Part shown: piece after piece, positions 11,293 to 22,312 of the stretch | How the letters are laid out: each line of letters begins with the position of its first letter | How positions within the stretch are numbered: the first letter of the stretch is position 1 | From: Lucinisca nassula | Lineage: Eukaryota; Mollusca; Bivalvia; Lucinida; Lucinidae | Assembly: GCA_963580285.1 (NCBI GenBank) | Contig: CAUZLF010000193.1 | Span: 1 to 64,000 of the forward strand | Direction: 5' to 3' | Length of the DNA: 64,000 nucleotides | Program-made: the position numbers and the translations under genes | Notes under the pieces: generated by a model | Told to the model about the DNA's origin: nothing | Database searches by the model: none | The model's input: only the letters and a program-made list of their open reading frames with translations

Positions 11293-12845
11293 AACAAGAG
11301 GCCCAAGAGGGCCTGTCGCTCCACCGGCTAACTTCAGACAATTGTCATATTTATTACATTAACCAATTGTATACTAGTGGACTCTTCTATTGCTATATGT
11401 TGGACCAGTCCATTTGTCATATAAGGGGTGTCAGGCCTATTTTTTTCTATTTTGATGGAAAACTCTGTTAGCAAATAGTGCAGGCCCTGATCAGACATGG
11501 TGTTCTGTGGGGTCTGATCTGGGCCAGCACTGTTTGCCAAGGTACCCATTAAGGGTTTTCCCGCATGCAATGGGTAAAAAAGAAACAAGTGATCCACCCA
11601 AGGAATGTCCATTCTTTAATCTATATTTTTTGGATCCCAGAGCCATGGTTGGCAGGATTTATGTGAGTGACCATTTGGCATTGCTCCGTTCTAAATATCT
11701 AAAGCTCTGGGCCTTATGGTTTCAGAGAAGAAGATTTTTTTTAAGTTTTTCCTATTATAAGTCTATGGGAACTAATATGCCTCTGGGAGTGACCAATTTT
11801 TTACCCCAGGGGCATTGTTGGCAGGATTTATTTGAGTGACCACTTGACGTTGCTGCATACTTAATATCTAAGCTCTGGGCACTGATGGTTTCAGAGAAGA
11901 TTTTTGTCAGTTTTTCCCAGTATAAGTCTATGGGAGCTTATGGGCCTCAGTGTGTGGCCAATTTGGACCCCAGGGGCATAGTTGGCAGGATTTATGCAGT
12001 TGAATACTTCAAGTTGCTACATACTAAGCTCTTGGCCTTATGGTTTCAGAGGAGAAAAAGTTCAAGATTTTGTCATTATTAGTCTATGGGAGCTACTAAG
12101 CATCGGGGCGTTGCCAATTTGGACTCAAGAGTCATAGTTCGCAGGACTTAGTAGGTGACCACATAACTTTGCTACATACTACATGTAAATGTCTTAGCTT
12201 TAGGCTTTATGGTTTCAGAGAAGAAGTTTTTCCGTTTATTGGTCTATGGAAGCTAATGAGCCAAAGGTGGTGGCCATGGCGGCCATGTTTTTTGTCTGAT
12301 CAAAATTTCTTCAATGAATCTGACAATGGTAGACACAAGGAACATTCATGAAAATTAAGAACGAAATCCATTTAGCGGTTTTGGAGGAGAAGGTTTTTAA
12401 AACTTTTCCCCATATAAGTCTTTGAAAGCTAATGAGCCAAGGAGCATGGCCATGGCAGTCATGTGGGGCATGGCCATGGCGGCCATGTTTTTTGTCTGAT
12501 CCGAATTTCTTCAAGGAATCTGACAGAGGTCCACCCAAGGAACATTCATGCAAAATAAGAATAAAATCCATTGAGTGGTTTTGGAGGAGAAGATTTTTAA
12601 ATATTTTTTTTTGGTTTCGATGCCATTTTGTTCTGCATGTAACAAAATTCTTTGAAGGAATTCAGAAGAGGACTATGTGAGAAACATTCCTGTGAAGTTT
12701 GGTTACAATCGACCAAGTAGTTAAGGAGGAAATGTTTAAAGAAAAAAGTTAACGCACGGATGCACAACCGCACAGACGCACAACAGACACAGGGCCATAA
12801 CATATACCATAAGACCCGCCGGTCTTTGGCCAGTGGAGCTAAAAA
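11293..12845 (-). mobile_element. Tandem-repeat element family B (Helentron-like)
   Basis: Sense strand is minus. The left end on the plus strand is AACAAGAGGCCCAAGAGGGC, which is CTTGTT plus a perfect 6-bp hairpin (AGGCCC/GGGCCT) on the sense strand. The subterminal GCTCCACCGGC pairs with GCCAGTGGAGC at the right end (10 of 11 bases). The interior holds units of about 155-175 bp with GTTGGCAGGATTTATG and TATGGTTTCAGAGAAGAAG, then units with CATGGCGGCCATGTTTTTTG. A family P palindrome lies at about 11478-11536. There is no coding potential; the open frames across it are array artefacts. Confidence 0.72.
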
Positions 12846-13203
12846 ATGAACAGATTTATGTTTTTATTTCTTTCTTTATTTATTTTTTCCTTTCCTTCGT
12901 CGGATTCGGTATGCCTCCCTTTTCAACTAAGCCATTTTAACCCTCAGGGATCTGGAGAACTGTTGACACTGTAGTATAATTAAGTCTAATAAATCAATCT
13001 CCCTCAGTATTTTGAATTTATTTTGAAACATCAAGTCGTATAAATAGAGTTTGTGTTGAAAACATCAGTTCTATCACCAGTGTGATGGGCAAGTGAAATT
13101 TCTGATGTTTTGATTTTAGAATGACAATTTGTAGGTGGACCTCTATAGATATGTGATAGTCAGCACAATTGGAGGAGATTAATTCAGATACAGGAAGGTA
13201 CTT

Positions 13204-13204
<1 letters not shown>
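12846..13204. other. No recognised gene; shared flank of an AAAT repeat
   Basis: AT-rich. 13145-13205 (ATATGTGATAGTCAGCAC, TTAATTCAGATACAGGAAGG) matches 33830-33890, again immediately upstream of an AAAT repeat. The pair therefore marks a dispersed repeat with an AAAT tail. Confidence 0.5.
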
Positions 13205-13259
<55 letters not shown>

Positions 13260-13260
13260 A
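13205..13260 (+). repeat. (AAAT)n microsatellite
   Basis: Twelve or more AAAT units. The sequence before it recurs before the AAAT tract at 33892-33952, so this may be the tail of a retroposed element. Confidence 0.95.
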
Positions 13261-13746
13261 CAAGAACTTTTGAAGAAGAGAAGACTTTTTAACATTACAC
13301 TACATGTTATATAGTGAAAATAAACCCCGCCCACTGCAGCCATGTTTTTTGTCGGATCAAAATTTCTTCAAGGAATCTGACAGAGGTCCACCCAAGGAAC
13401 ATGCATGCCAAATAACTATGAAATAAAAGAAGAACTTTTGCAGAAAATATTTTCAGCATTACACTATATGTTATATAGTGAAAATAAGCCTCGCCCATGG
13501 CGGCCATGTTTTTTTGTAAGATCAAATTTTTTTCAAGGAATCTGACAACAGTCCACCCAAGGACAATTCATGCAAATTACAATGAAATCCCACAAGTACT
13601 TTTGCAGAAGAAGATTTTTTAGCATTACATTATATGTTAAATAGTGAAAATAAGCCCCGCCAATGGCGGCCATGTTTTTTGTCGGATCAAAATTTCTTCA
13701 AGGAATCTAAAAGAGGTCCACCCAAGGAACATTCATGCAAAATAAA

Positions 13747-16004
13747 AACAAGGCATCGCATGCGATACAAATCCCCTCGCACTAGACAACTTTGTGTGTG
13801 GAAAACACTGAAAGGGCAAAAGTCCAACTTGCTTGAGATATTATCATATGCAACATTTGTGTAAAGTTTGTTTAAAAATCCTCCAATAAATGTACATTCT
13901 AGAGTGATGACGTTTCTCTAAAAATAGCCATAGTGACCTTGACTTGAGGCCATGACCACGAAAGTAGATCTTGCTCAAGATATTATCATAAGCATCTTTT
14001 GTGTGAAGTTATATTAAAATCTGTTAATAAATGTAGACGGTAGAGCGATGACAAAGTTTTTCGAAAGATAGCCACAGTGACCTTGACTTTGAGGTCATGA
14101 CCTTGAAAGTCGAAGTAAGTCGAGATATTATCATAAGAAACATTTGTGTGAAGTTCTATTACAATCCATCATTAAATGTAGGCGCTAGAGCGATGACAAA
14201 GTTTTTCTAAAAATAGCCACAGTGACCTTGACCTTGAAAGTCTAAATAGCTCGAGATATTGTCATAAGGAACATTTGTGTGAAGTTATATTGAAATTGGT
14301 GAAAAAATGTAAGCACTAGAGCAATGACAAAGTTTTTTAAAAAAAATAGCCACATTGACCTTGACCTTGAAAGTCAAACTCACTCGAGGTATTGTCATAA
14401 GGAACATTTGTGTGAAGTTATGTTGAAATGGGTGAAGAAATGTAAGCGCTACAGCCATGACAAAGTTTTTCTAAAAATAGCCACAGTGACCTTGACCTTG
14501 AAAGTCGAACTCACTAGAGATATTCTTATAAGGAACATTTGTGTGAAGTAATATTGAAATTGGTGAAAAAAATGTAAGCGCTAGAGCAATGACAAAGTTT
14601 TTCTAAAAATAGCCAGAGTGACCTTGACCTTGAAAGTCGAACTCATTCGAGGTATTGTCATAAGCAACATTTGTGTGAAGTTAAATTGAAAACAGTGAAG
14701 AAATGTAGGCGCTAGAGCGATGACAAAGTTTTCTAAAAATAGCCATAGTGACCTTGACCTTGAAAGTCGAAATGGCGAGATATTGTCATAAGGAACATTT
14801 GTGTGAAGTTATATTGAAATCGATGAAGAAATGTAAGCGCTAGAGGGATTACGAAGTTTTTCTAAAAATAGACACAGTGACATTGACCTTGAAAGTGGAA
14901 CTCGCTAGAGATATTGTCATAAGGAACAGTTGTATGAAGTTATATTGAAATTGGTGAAGAAATGTAAGCGCTAGAGCGATGACAAAGTTTTTGTAAAAAA
15001 TAGCCACAGTGACCTTCACCTTGAGGCCTTGACCTTGATAGTCGAACCCGCCTGAGATATTGTCATAAGGAACATTTGTGTGAAGTTATATTGAAATCAG
15101 TGGAGAAATATAGGCGATAGAGCGATGACAAAGTTTTTTTCTAAAAATAGCCACAGTGACCTTGACCTTGAGGCCATGAGTCGGAAAGTCGAACTCGCTG
15201 GAGATATTTTTATAAGGAACTTTTGTGTGAAGTTATATTGAAATCGGTGAAGAAATGTAAGAGCTAGAGCGATGAAAAAGTTTTTCTAAAAATAGCCACA
15301 GTGACCTTGACCTTGAGGTCATGACCTTGAAAGTCCAACTCGCTCAAGATATTGTCATAAGGAACATTTGTGTGAAGTTATATTGAAATCAGTGAAGAAA
15401 TGTAGGAGCTAGAGCGATGACAAAGTTTTTTTCTAAAAATAGCCACTGTGACCTTGACCTTGAAGCCATAACCTTGAAAGTGGAACTCGCTCGAGATATT
15501 TTTTATAAGGATCATTTGTGTGAAGTTATATTGAAATTGGTGAAGAAATGTAAGCGCTAGAGCGATGACAATGTTTTTCTAAAAATAGCCACAGTGACCT
15601 TGACCTTGAGATCATGACCTTGAAAGTCAAACTCGCTCGAGATATTTTTATAAGGATCATTTGTTTGAAGTTATATTGAAATTGGGGGAGAAATGTAGGC
15701 GCTAGAGCCATGACAAAGTTTTTCAAAAAATAGCCAGAGTGACCTTGACCTTGAGGTCATGACCTTGAAAGTCGATCTTGCTCCAGATATTGTCGTAAGG
15801 AACGTTCGTGTGAAGTTATATTAAAATCAGTCAAGAAATGTAGGCGCTAGAGCGATGACAAAAGTACATACGTACGTACGTGGCGCTAGAGCGATGACAA
15901 AAGTACGTACGTACGTGGCGCTAGAGCGATGACAAAAGTACGTACGTAAGTATGTACGGGACAAATGCTATATCCCCCCTCACAACTATGTTGTGCGAGG
16001 GGAT
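13747..16004 (-). mobile_element. Tandem-repeat element family N nested in family B, exact ends
   Basis: Sense strand is minus. The left end on the plus strand is AACAAGGCATCGCATGCGAT, which is terminal CTTGTT after a 16-bp palindrome on the sense strand. The subterminal CCCCTCGCAC is the exact inverted partner of GTGCGAGGGG at the right end (15994-16003). Between lie about 14 units of 130-150 bp with GCGCTAGAGCGATGACAAAG, CTAAAAATAGCCACAGTGAC and CTTGACCTTGA. The undisturbed host sequence GCAAAATAAAAATGAAATCC exists at about 16641-16660. Comparison places the insertion between A and A with no target duplication. No protein is encoded, so replication would need an autonomous partner. Confidence 0.82.
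15842..15958 (-). repeat. Short minisatellite at the 5' end of element N
   Basis: About three copies of a 35-bp unit containing GGCGCTAGAGCGATGACAAA and then GTACGTACGTACGT. It looks like a collapsed array unit fused to a self-complementary ACGT run. Confidence 0.8.
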
Positions 16005-16929
16005 AATGAAATCCAACAGGTGGGTTTGGAGGAGAAGATTTTTAAAGATTTTTAATTTTTTGTGTGGTTTTGTTGCCATGGCAACCAGAGTTCTGGGTGT
16101 AACAAAATTCTTTGAAGGAATTTAGAAGAGGACTAAGTAAGGAACATTCCTGTGAAGTTTGGTTACAATTGGCCCAGTAGTTTAGGAGGAGAAGATGTTT
16201 TAGCATTACACTATATGTTAAATAGGGAAAATAAGCCCCACCCATGGCGGCCATGTTTTTTGTCCGATCAAAATTTCTTCAAGGAATCTGAAAGAGGTCC
16301 ACCCAAGGAACATTCATGCAAAATAAATAATGAAATCCAACAGGTGGTTTTGGAGGAGAAGATTTTTAAAGATTTTTTATTTTTTGTGTTGTTTTGTTGC
16401 CATGGCAACCAGAGTTCTGGGTGTAACAAAATTCTTTGAAGGAATTTAGAAGAGGACTAAGTAAGGAACATTCCTGTGAAGTTTGGTTACAACGGGCCCA
16501 ATAGTTTAAGAGGAGAATATGTTTTAGCATTACACTATATGTTAACTAGGGAAAATAAGCCCCGCCCATGGCGGCCATGTTTTTTGTCGGATCAAAATTT
16601 CTTCAAGGAATCTGAAAGAGGTCCACCCAAGGAACATTCATGCAAAATAAAAATGAAATCCAACAGGTGGTTTTGGAGGAGAAGATTTTTAAAGATTTTT
16701 AATTTTTTGTGGTTTTGTTGCCATGGCAACCAGAGTTCTGGGTGTAACAAAATTCTTTGAAGGAATTTAGAAGAGGACTATGTAAGGAACATTCCGGTGA
16801 AGTTTGGTTACAATTGGCCCAGTAGTTTAGGAGGAGAAGATGTTTAAAGAAAAAGTTAACGCACGGACGCACGACGGACACAGGGCCATGACAATAGCCC
16901 CGCTGGCCTTCGGCCAGTGGAGCTAAAAA

Positions 16930-17138
16930 TAAGGAATATACTGCTTACTTTCGTAAAACCCATTGTTGCACAGACTTTTGTAATCTGATACAATGATATT
17001 CGGGTAGCAAACAATGACATATACTTACCCTTGCATTTTTGTCCATGACGTCGCCAGCATCTTCTCTGCTGATGTGTTCTTGAGGTTTGGTCATTTTAGG
17101 GTCTTGTCCCACATCGCTAAAAGGAAGCCGTTTCTTAC
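16930..17138. other. Possible intron or spacer
   Basis: AT-rich sequence downstream (minus sense) of the candidate exon. The exon's open frame runs on to a stop near 17091. No other feature is seen. Confidence 0.3.
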
Positions 17139-17384
17139 TTGTTTGTCCATGTGTCTTATATAAGCCTTTAATCGTGTTTGGTAGTTGGTTTGGTGGTGTA
17201 TGACCTTAGTTGGTAATGTAAAAAGGCTCCTGTGGCAATTTTGGCACAGACTGCCTACAAGTAGTAATGGTGAAATATGTATTTCAAGATATTTTTCTAT
17301 AATTTTACAAGCACTGTTTGTTTCATTACGTTTGAAAAGTTTTACCCGGTAACTGCTTTCCACAAAGAATCCCCAGTCGCATTT
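17139..17384 (-). CDS. Candidate host exon, cysteine-paired (ZAD-like) domain
   Basis: The minus-strand frame reads from KCDWGFFVESSYRVKLFKR through SACKIIEKYLEIHISPLLL and LCQNCHRSLFTLPTKV to YIRHMDKQ. Its features are an early CD, a later C-x2-C (CQNC), and regular hydrophobic and charged spacing. This resembles, from general memory, the N-terminal zinc-binding domains of invertebrate DNA-binding or transposase-derived proteins. At the end, CAA|GTAAGA is a good splice-donor-like site. An in-frame TAA lies just upstream of the first residue and no clear splice acceptor is seen, so the 5' boundary is unknown and this may be a pseudo-exon. The frame lies between two mobile-element regions but does not match any repeat in the window. 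Confidence 0.35.
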
Positions 17385-17729
17385 TTATTGTTGGAATATA
17401 CTGTATATACTAATATTTGTTTTAGAAGGTGTAATGCTTTCTTTTGATGTCATACTTGACAAAATAACAACACATTTAATGTTTAGGTTTTATTGGCAAT
17501 TCAATGAAGCAATAAACGCAGTATTTTATCTTGAAATAAGTATGTAAAAACACACTGTAACGAATCTCTACACATTTTTACAAGCTTAAAAAAATAACTA
17601 TCGAAATGTAACATATCCTTTATAAAGAGACTGGTCGTTTAAACAAAAAAAAAAAAAAAAAAAACGCCAATACAAATATTTTGGAAACAATCACCTCATA
17701 AAAATGACAACTCTGATTTTTTCCTTATT
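17385..17729. other. No recognised feature; poly(A) tract
   Basis: AT-rich. An A20 run lies at 17644-17663. No coding signal is seen. Confidence 0.5.
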
Positions 17730-18560
17730 TGTTCTCCAAAGATAGACTCAGCGAATTCGTAAGAACTGCTTCATCGAGTACTCACAATCTGTGTTTTAGA
17801 GCAGAAATAAGAAAAACTAGAATGCAGCCATCGCACATCCCCACGCTTTCTCCACAGGGAATAAGTACCAAAAAGCCCTCTCCCAGAGCCCCAGTCTCAC
17901 ACCAGGGCCAAAATTCTACTTCTATTGTATTCTACTAATCACCCCCTTCAATTTGATGTGCCACATGACCATGTTCCGAAAAAGTTAAATTTTGACTTTT
18001 TGACCCCTCCCTCAGGGCCCCAATCGCACCCTTGGGTCTGAAGTTTACTTGAATTGTATTCCACGAATCATCCCCTTCAATTTGATATGCTACACGACTA
18101 TATTCCGAGAAACTTGAATTCTGACCCACAGAGCCCGCTGAGTCAGACCTCTTGGGCATGACCCAGGGGGTCAGAGCCGAAATCTCGTTCAATATGTTTT
18201 ACATATTACATTAGGCACTATTCCTGCAAAGTTTGGTATTAAAATCTATAAAATTGACTTTGTAATTGAATTTATTGATATTAGACCTTTTGACCTCTCC
18301 CCAAGGTCCCTGGGGCGGGACGTCCCTGGAGCGGGACCAAACATTAATGTGCCGTCGCACACCCCACTCATGTAAGGTACCCTCACACCAAATTTGGTTG
18401 GATTCCGATCAACGGTATAGGAGGAGATAGCATAACGGACGGACGGACGGGCGGATCCCTCCGCAAAGCGTGGGGTTAATAAGGTTTACCCCTATAAACC
18501 CCATTTTTGCTATACAAACGTGGGGTTCAAGAGGGTAAGAATGATATAGGCGTGTTTTCT
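17730..18560 (+). mobile_element. MITE M1 split by a family G element
   Basis: The left part (17730-17814) ends TTTTAGAGCAGAAATAAGAAA. The right part (18478-18560) resumes AATAAGGTTTACCCCTATAA and ends with GGCGTGTTTT. Other M1 copies run directly from AGAAATAAGAAA into AATAATGTATACCCC-type sequence. This copy was therefore interrupted exactly there by the element at 17815-18477. Confidence 0.7.
17815..18477 (-). mobile_element. Tandem-repeat element family G nested in M1
   Basis: On the minus strand it begins AACCCCACGCTTTGCGGAGG, then CCGTCCGTCCGTCC. It holds about two and a half units of roughly 130 bp (CCCCTTCAATTTGAT, CCACATGACCATGTTCCG). It then shows the inverted partner AAAGCGTGGGG (11 bp perfect) and ends CTAGTT. 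The plan matches families A, B, C, E and N, with CTAGTT replacing CTTGTT. Insertion lies between A and A of the M1 host with no duplication. Confidence 0.72.
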
Positions 18561-18596
18561 TCTGTTAAAGAGACTGTCTGCTCTTCTAATTAAACG

Positions 18597-19096
18597 TGCC
18601 TCGGAGTCTAACTGTTGGTTTTCTTTTGCTCCAGCATTTCAGTGGTATCTTGCTGTCGAGTCCTCACCGTTGTCTCACCTCTGTGGTTCTTTGATTTTTG
18701 TGTTCACGGAGATGTTGCACTGATGAGTTAGGAGGCCTTCATGCGGACTGAACAAATTATTTGTCTAAATCGCGACGGAAGTAAGGGCGAGGATTGTGGC
18801 CACGTAAAATCGATTTAAGCCCCCCAGTGGAAATCTTCCACTGACCGTTCCAAGGCGGCTCTTCTGTGGCGATTTATTTATGTTGTTGTTTGTTACTTAC
18901 TGTGTGTATAACTTGTCTTTTGGTTTTGGATGGCCATATGGCCATTTTGTGGGAAAGTAACTGTCCTTATGGCCTTCCTTTGTTTAGGTTTCCATTATGG
19001 TCTGGTCGCTTAATGTTTGTATTTCTTTCCCTTTGGTGTCTTTTATGGGTGGAGTAAGTTAATTGTATCAATTCCTGATCTTTGTTTTACTTCTAC
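18597..19096 (+). mobile_element. Retroelement R1, 5'-truncated 3' UTR copy
   Basis: It carries only the R1 3' untranslated part: CTCGGAGTCTAACTGTTGG, TCTAAATCGCGACGGAAGT, GGATGGCCATATGGCC, and the conserved terminus CCTGATCTTTGTTTTACTTC. It is nearly identical to 24925-25427. No A-to-G excess is seen, which makes it a useful unedited reference. Confidence 0.85.
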
Positions 19097-19459
19097 TTTG
19101 TGTCAATATCCAGGGAAATCAGATGCTTTTGATAAACACCCTCTCTTTCAGAATACAGTTATATAAACAAATACTGCAGACAACCTAGAGAATCAGATAA
19201 GTAATAAATGTCATTCATGTCTGGGAGTCCTAGCCGGATATCTTTCCAAGATAGAACAGGTTGAGGGGAAAGGAAGTGACAAATTAAATATTCAGTTATA
19301 TTACATATAAACTAAAAAATGATTACCGACAAGTAGCTAGTCTAATGTTACTAAAAACCAATGAGTTCCTTCCTAGAGCCAAACCAATGGTGAGTTGACT
19401 TAATATCACATAAGCTCTACAGAAGATTATATAAAGAGAGAGCTGATAGCCCCGTGAAG
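19097..19459. other. No recognised feature
   Basis: AT-rich spacer between an R1 end and a SINE. Confidence 0.4.
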
Positions 19460-19735
19460 GGAAATTATGGCGCAGATAAGGTCTCGGGGTTGGCAAAATT
19501 CTTTAGTGGAGATTGATCATGGAAACCTTTCTACGGTCATCCTCTCCCTTCGGCTGATTCAGGAAGGGCAGTTATCGGTTTCTGGCGAAACATTGTGCAA
19601 TGTACTGGTTAACCGCTTACATATAAGCCTGCCGAGGAAAAATGTGGATAGGTTATCTGACCCACTCAAAATGACTTAAATAAGGTTGATTGGGTCGTTA
19701 AACTCCAATACAAACACACAGACAAACTGTCCTAA
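19460..19735 (+). mobile_element. SINE with GTCGTTAAACTCCA tail (family S4-like)
   Basis: It ends TTGATTGGGTCGTTAAACTC then CAATACAAACACA. The 3' end matches the SINE at 41805-41990. The body includes CTGGCGAAACATTG, TACTGGTTAACCGC and AAAATGACTTAAATA. The head is degraded, and the 70-codon open frame inside is not a gene. Confidence 0.6.
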
Positions 19736-19994
19736 ATGTTGAATTTCCCTTCCCTTTTTAACAGCTGGTAAACTTTTACTGACACAGGCAGGTGGGTGAT
19801 AATATTCATATTAAACATCAGCTGCAGAGGCTAATGGTCTTATCACCCAGCGGGAGATTGTGTTTGCTCTGTCGGACAATTTGCAGAGTGCACAAGTCCC
19901 TACATTCAGAGATGAAGGTTAAGGAGACTTTTACGTTTGTTTTCATTTGTTATAAAAAGGGGAAAGAGGTAAACATGTAAATGTAGGCAAGTCT

Positions 19995-20165
19995 ACAACA
20001 AGGCCTATCGCAATCCGAATTCTATCGTGACTTAGTATACAAAGTCAGAAAATATATGCTTGCAATGTCTTTAGTACCCAGTTTTAGTGTCGTGGTAACT
20101 TTGCTTCCCTCTGTGATAGCACGCCGTTGGGTAGAGCATTAGATTTTATTACGGTTCCAGTGTTG
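19995..20165 (+). pseudogene. R1 reverse transcriptase C-terminal fragment
   Basis: It contains TTCTATCGTGACTTAGTATA, then an internal deletion, then TTTGCTTCCCTCTGTGATAG and CACGCCGTTGGG. These are pieces of the segment encoding FYGDLVYK and ASLFNCTPVG in longer R1 copies. It is frame-broken and short. Confidence 0.7.
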
Positions 20166-20299
20166 ACCTGGCAGTGCTGCAGTATCTTAACAAAACAGGA
20201 TTACTCTGGTCAACTTTAAGTATAAATGAACCTTTTTCTGTCACTCTTCCAGAATTTCACTAGAAGAGTCAATTATAGAGCAATAATATTACCGTTAAG

Positions 20300-20584
20300 T
20301 TTGTTTGTTTTTAGGTTTAATGTCCCTGTCAATACTGTAAAGGTCATTTTGGAGACGTTGCTTCCAATTTTGTTGGTATTTTACCCGACATTGAGATGAA
20401 ATGACATCACAAGCCCTGTCGCCCAATGAAACCAATAGGGTTTATAAGGATGGACGGTCCGACTATTGCGCACCGCTTTGCCTGGGCAGGCTTAGGTCCT
20501 CTAAGCGGTTTACCGGTACTCGTGTGTGATTCAGCTCATCATGTAGCCCATATATTTTTTCAAGCGCCGATGGGCGGGGGGCGC
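20300..20584 (-). mobile_element. SINE S1 with imperfect target duplication
   Basis: An S1 copy bounded by ATATTACCGTTAAG (20286-20299) and ATATTGCCGTTACG (20585-20598), a 14-bp duplication with two mismatches. A stretch of the head is missing (GTGTGATTCAGCTCATCATG). Confidence 0.82.
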
Positions 20585-20599
20585 ATATTGCCGTTACGA

Positions 20600-21433
20600 A
20601 AGTAACATTTGAGATTCCCTAGTATTCTCACTTTTCATGAAATCTGGAGTTATATTCCCGACTATATTCGAAACTAGCTAGTCTGGCCCAGAAAACATAT
20701 ACTCCCCATATTTTCAGTTCTGTTGTGCATTCCTTGCTTCCAAAGGATAACCCTTTTATAGAACATATTTATTTATTTATTGCTTCTGAGGTAAGCAGAG
20801 TGCGTCGCCTTTGTATAATTTTGCAGATTGCTAATAATAATAATAATAAACACGAGCACATTAAAGGATGAGCTACTTGTAATAAACACGTCGGTCTGAG
20901 CACATTTGTTATATACACATTGAGAAAAAAAAATCAAGTATCTTGCTGCCTGCCTATTGGATCTGTGTTTTCTGTTTAAATGATCTGTAACGAGGTAATC
21001 GTTTCAAAAGCTTCTGATTCGCTGCGCGAATATCATAGATCTATTGCTGTGCGGGGATACCTCTTAATCACTTTGTGCTTTATGTGAGAGTTTAGTCAAG
21101 CAGCAAACGGCGTAGATCATGATGAGCCGTATTAGGAGATCCACACTATCTGTACCGGTCTGTAGGGTTGAAAGTGTATGAAAATACAATCGGTGGTAAA
21201 AGTCCTGTAATTCATAAACAGGCAAATATCTTTTTTATTAATACCATTTGGACTGTTTGCAAGTGGTCTAGAAGAGCAAATCGAATATTGGCTAGAAGAC
21301 CACTTTTTATCATTTAAAGTGGTGGTCGATTACAAATGAACGCTGAGTACTGAAATCAAGAAAGAATAAGATGAAAGAACCATTCGAAATATAATTAAAA
21401 CTTCTTTATTGACGATATTCTGAGATGTGGATT
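20600..21433. other. Spacer with U1 fragment
   Basis: U1-related sequence at 20645-20775 (CGAAACTAGCTAGTCTGGCC, CTTGCTTCCAAAGGATAACC), a short (AAT)n near 20830, and otherwise AT-rich DNA with no gene. Confidence 0.45.
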
Positions 21434-21690
21434 TTTTTTTATTACGAACACGCCTTTACATGTGTATCAACAATTGTATCCCTAAAAACAGTAAAATATT
21501 CCCATAAGCATTCTGTTATTTTTAATATTTCTGATTGTGGGTACTCGGTGAGACGGATGTGTCGAGTACCGATTATCTTTGTGTTTGAGTGGAAATGAGA
21601 GAAATAATGTGTATCCCTTAAAACCCCACTTTCGCTATCTAAAAGTGGGATTTAAGGGGGTCAAAATATACAGGCGTGTTTTAGTGATGA
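21434..21690 (+). mobile_element. MITE M1 copy
   Basis: It starts with ACGAACACGCC. It has a degenerate centre (TGTGGGTACTCGGTGAGACG, GTGTCGAGTACC), CCCCACTTTCGCTATC facing AAAAGTGGG, and the end CAGGCGTGTTTT. Confidence 0.6.
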
Positions 21691-21737
21691 CTTGATAATT
21701 TTGGTTATAGTGGTTTTAAATTTTGATTATCGATGTG

Positions 21738-22110
21738 TTTTAGCTCACCTGAGGACGAAATGCTCAAGATGAGCTATTGTGATCGGTCTTTGTCCGTCCG
21801 ACGTCGTCCGTCGTCCGTGCGTGTATCCGTCCGTCGTCATCTTTTGCTTTTAAAGTGAATGACCACCATTTTTTTCTCAGGTCCATTTTACAATAACACC
21901 ATTGAGGAATGATAAAATCATATGCCTCTCCTAGACGGTTGCTCTAATTAATTGTAATGGCTCATTAAAGTTGTTTATAGGGTGTCAGACATTTTTACAG
22001 ACTATATCTCCTGCAGTGACCTCAAGGAAACTGTTCAGTTCATGTTCTGAAAGCTAACTTTAGCAGCTGATGATTTTGGAGGAGAAAGTGAACTTTAAAA
22101 TTATAAAAAT
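21738..22110 (+). mobile_element. Family A element, 5' end only
   Basis: It starts TTTTAGCTCACCTGAGG with the CTCAAGATGAGCTATTGTGA hairpin arm and a TCCGTCC-rich run, as in family A. No array and no CTTGTT terminus with a hairpin can be traced downstream, so the copy is truncated. Confidence 0.6.
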
Positions 22111-22312
22111 GCTTTCTTGTTAGGCCAAATACTGGACAAAGAATTAGCTTTTTTGCCATCTCTGACCTTTAGAAAAATAGAGAGTTATGTTAAAAAAAAT
22201 GCATTCATAATCTTGGAACAGAGAATCCTAACATCAAGACATTTGTTTATGCAAAGCATAACATTTGTGCCAAACATTTTGAAGATAGCTGTTTTCAAGA
22301 TGACTTGAAAAG

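Larger units (their letters stand above)
13262..16929 (-). mobile_element. Family B array, second copy, split by a nested element
   Basis: Units carry GGCGGCCATGTTTTTTGTCG, TCAAGGAATCTGAAAGAGGT and ACCCAAGGAACATTCATGCA. They occur on both sides (13262-13746 and 16005-16900) of an inserted family N element. The right terminus has the perfect hairpin CTGGCCTTCGGCCAG followed by TGGAGCTAAAAA, which is the 5' end of family B on the minus strand. The left end appears truncated at an AAAT repeat, since no CTTGTT end is visible. It is non-coding. Confidence 0.68.

Noticed and set aside
13860..15860. CRISPR array
   Set aside because: Repeats are 130-150 bp, contiguous and without unique spacers, in clearly eukaryotic DNA.
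22080..22121. CTTGTT at 22116 as the 3' end of the truncated family A copy
   Set aside because: No hairpin and no CAGGTGAGC partner precede it, so it is likely chance.
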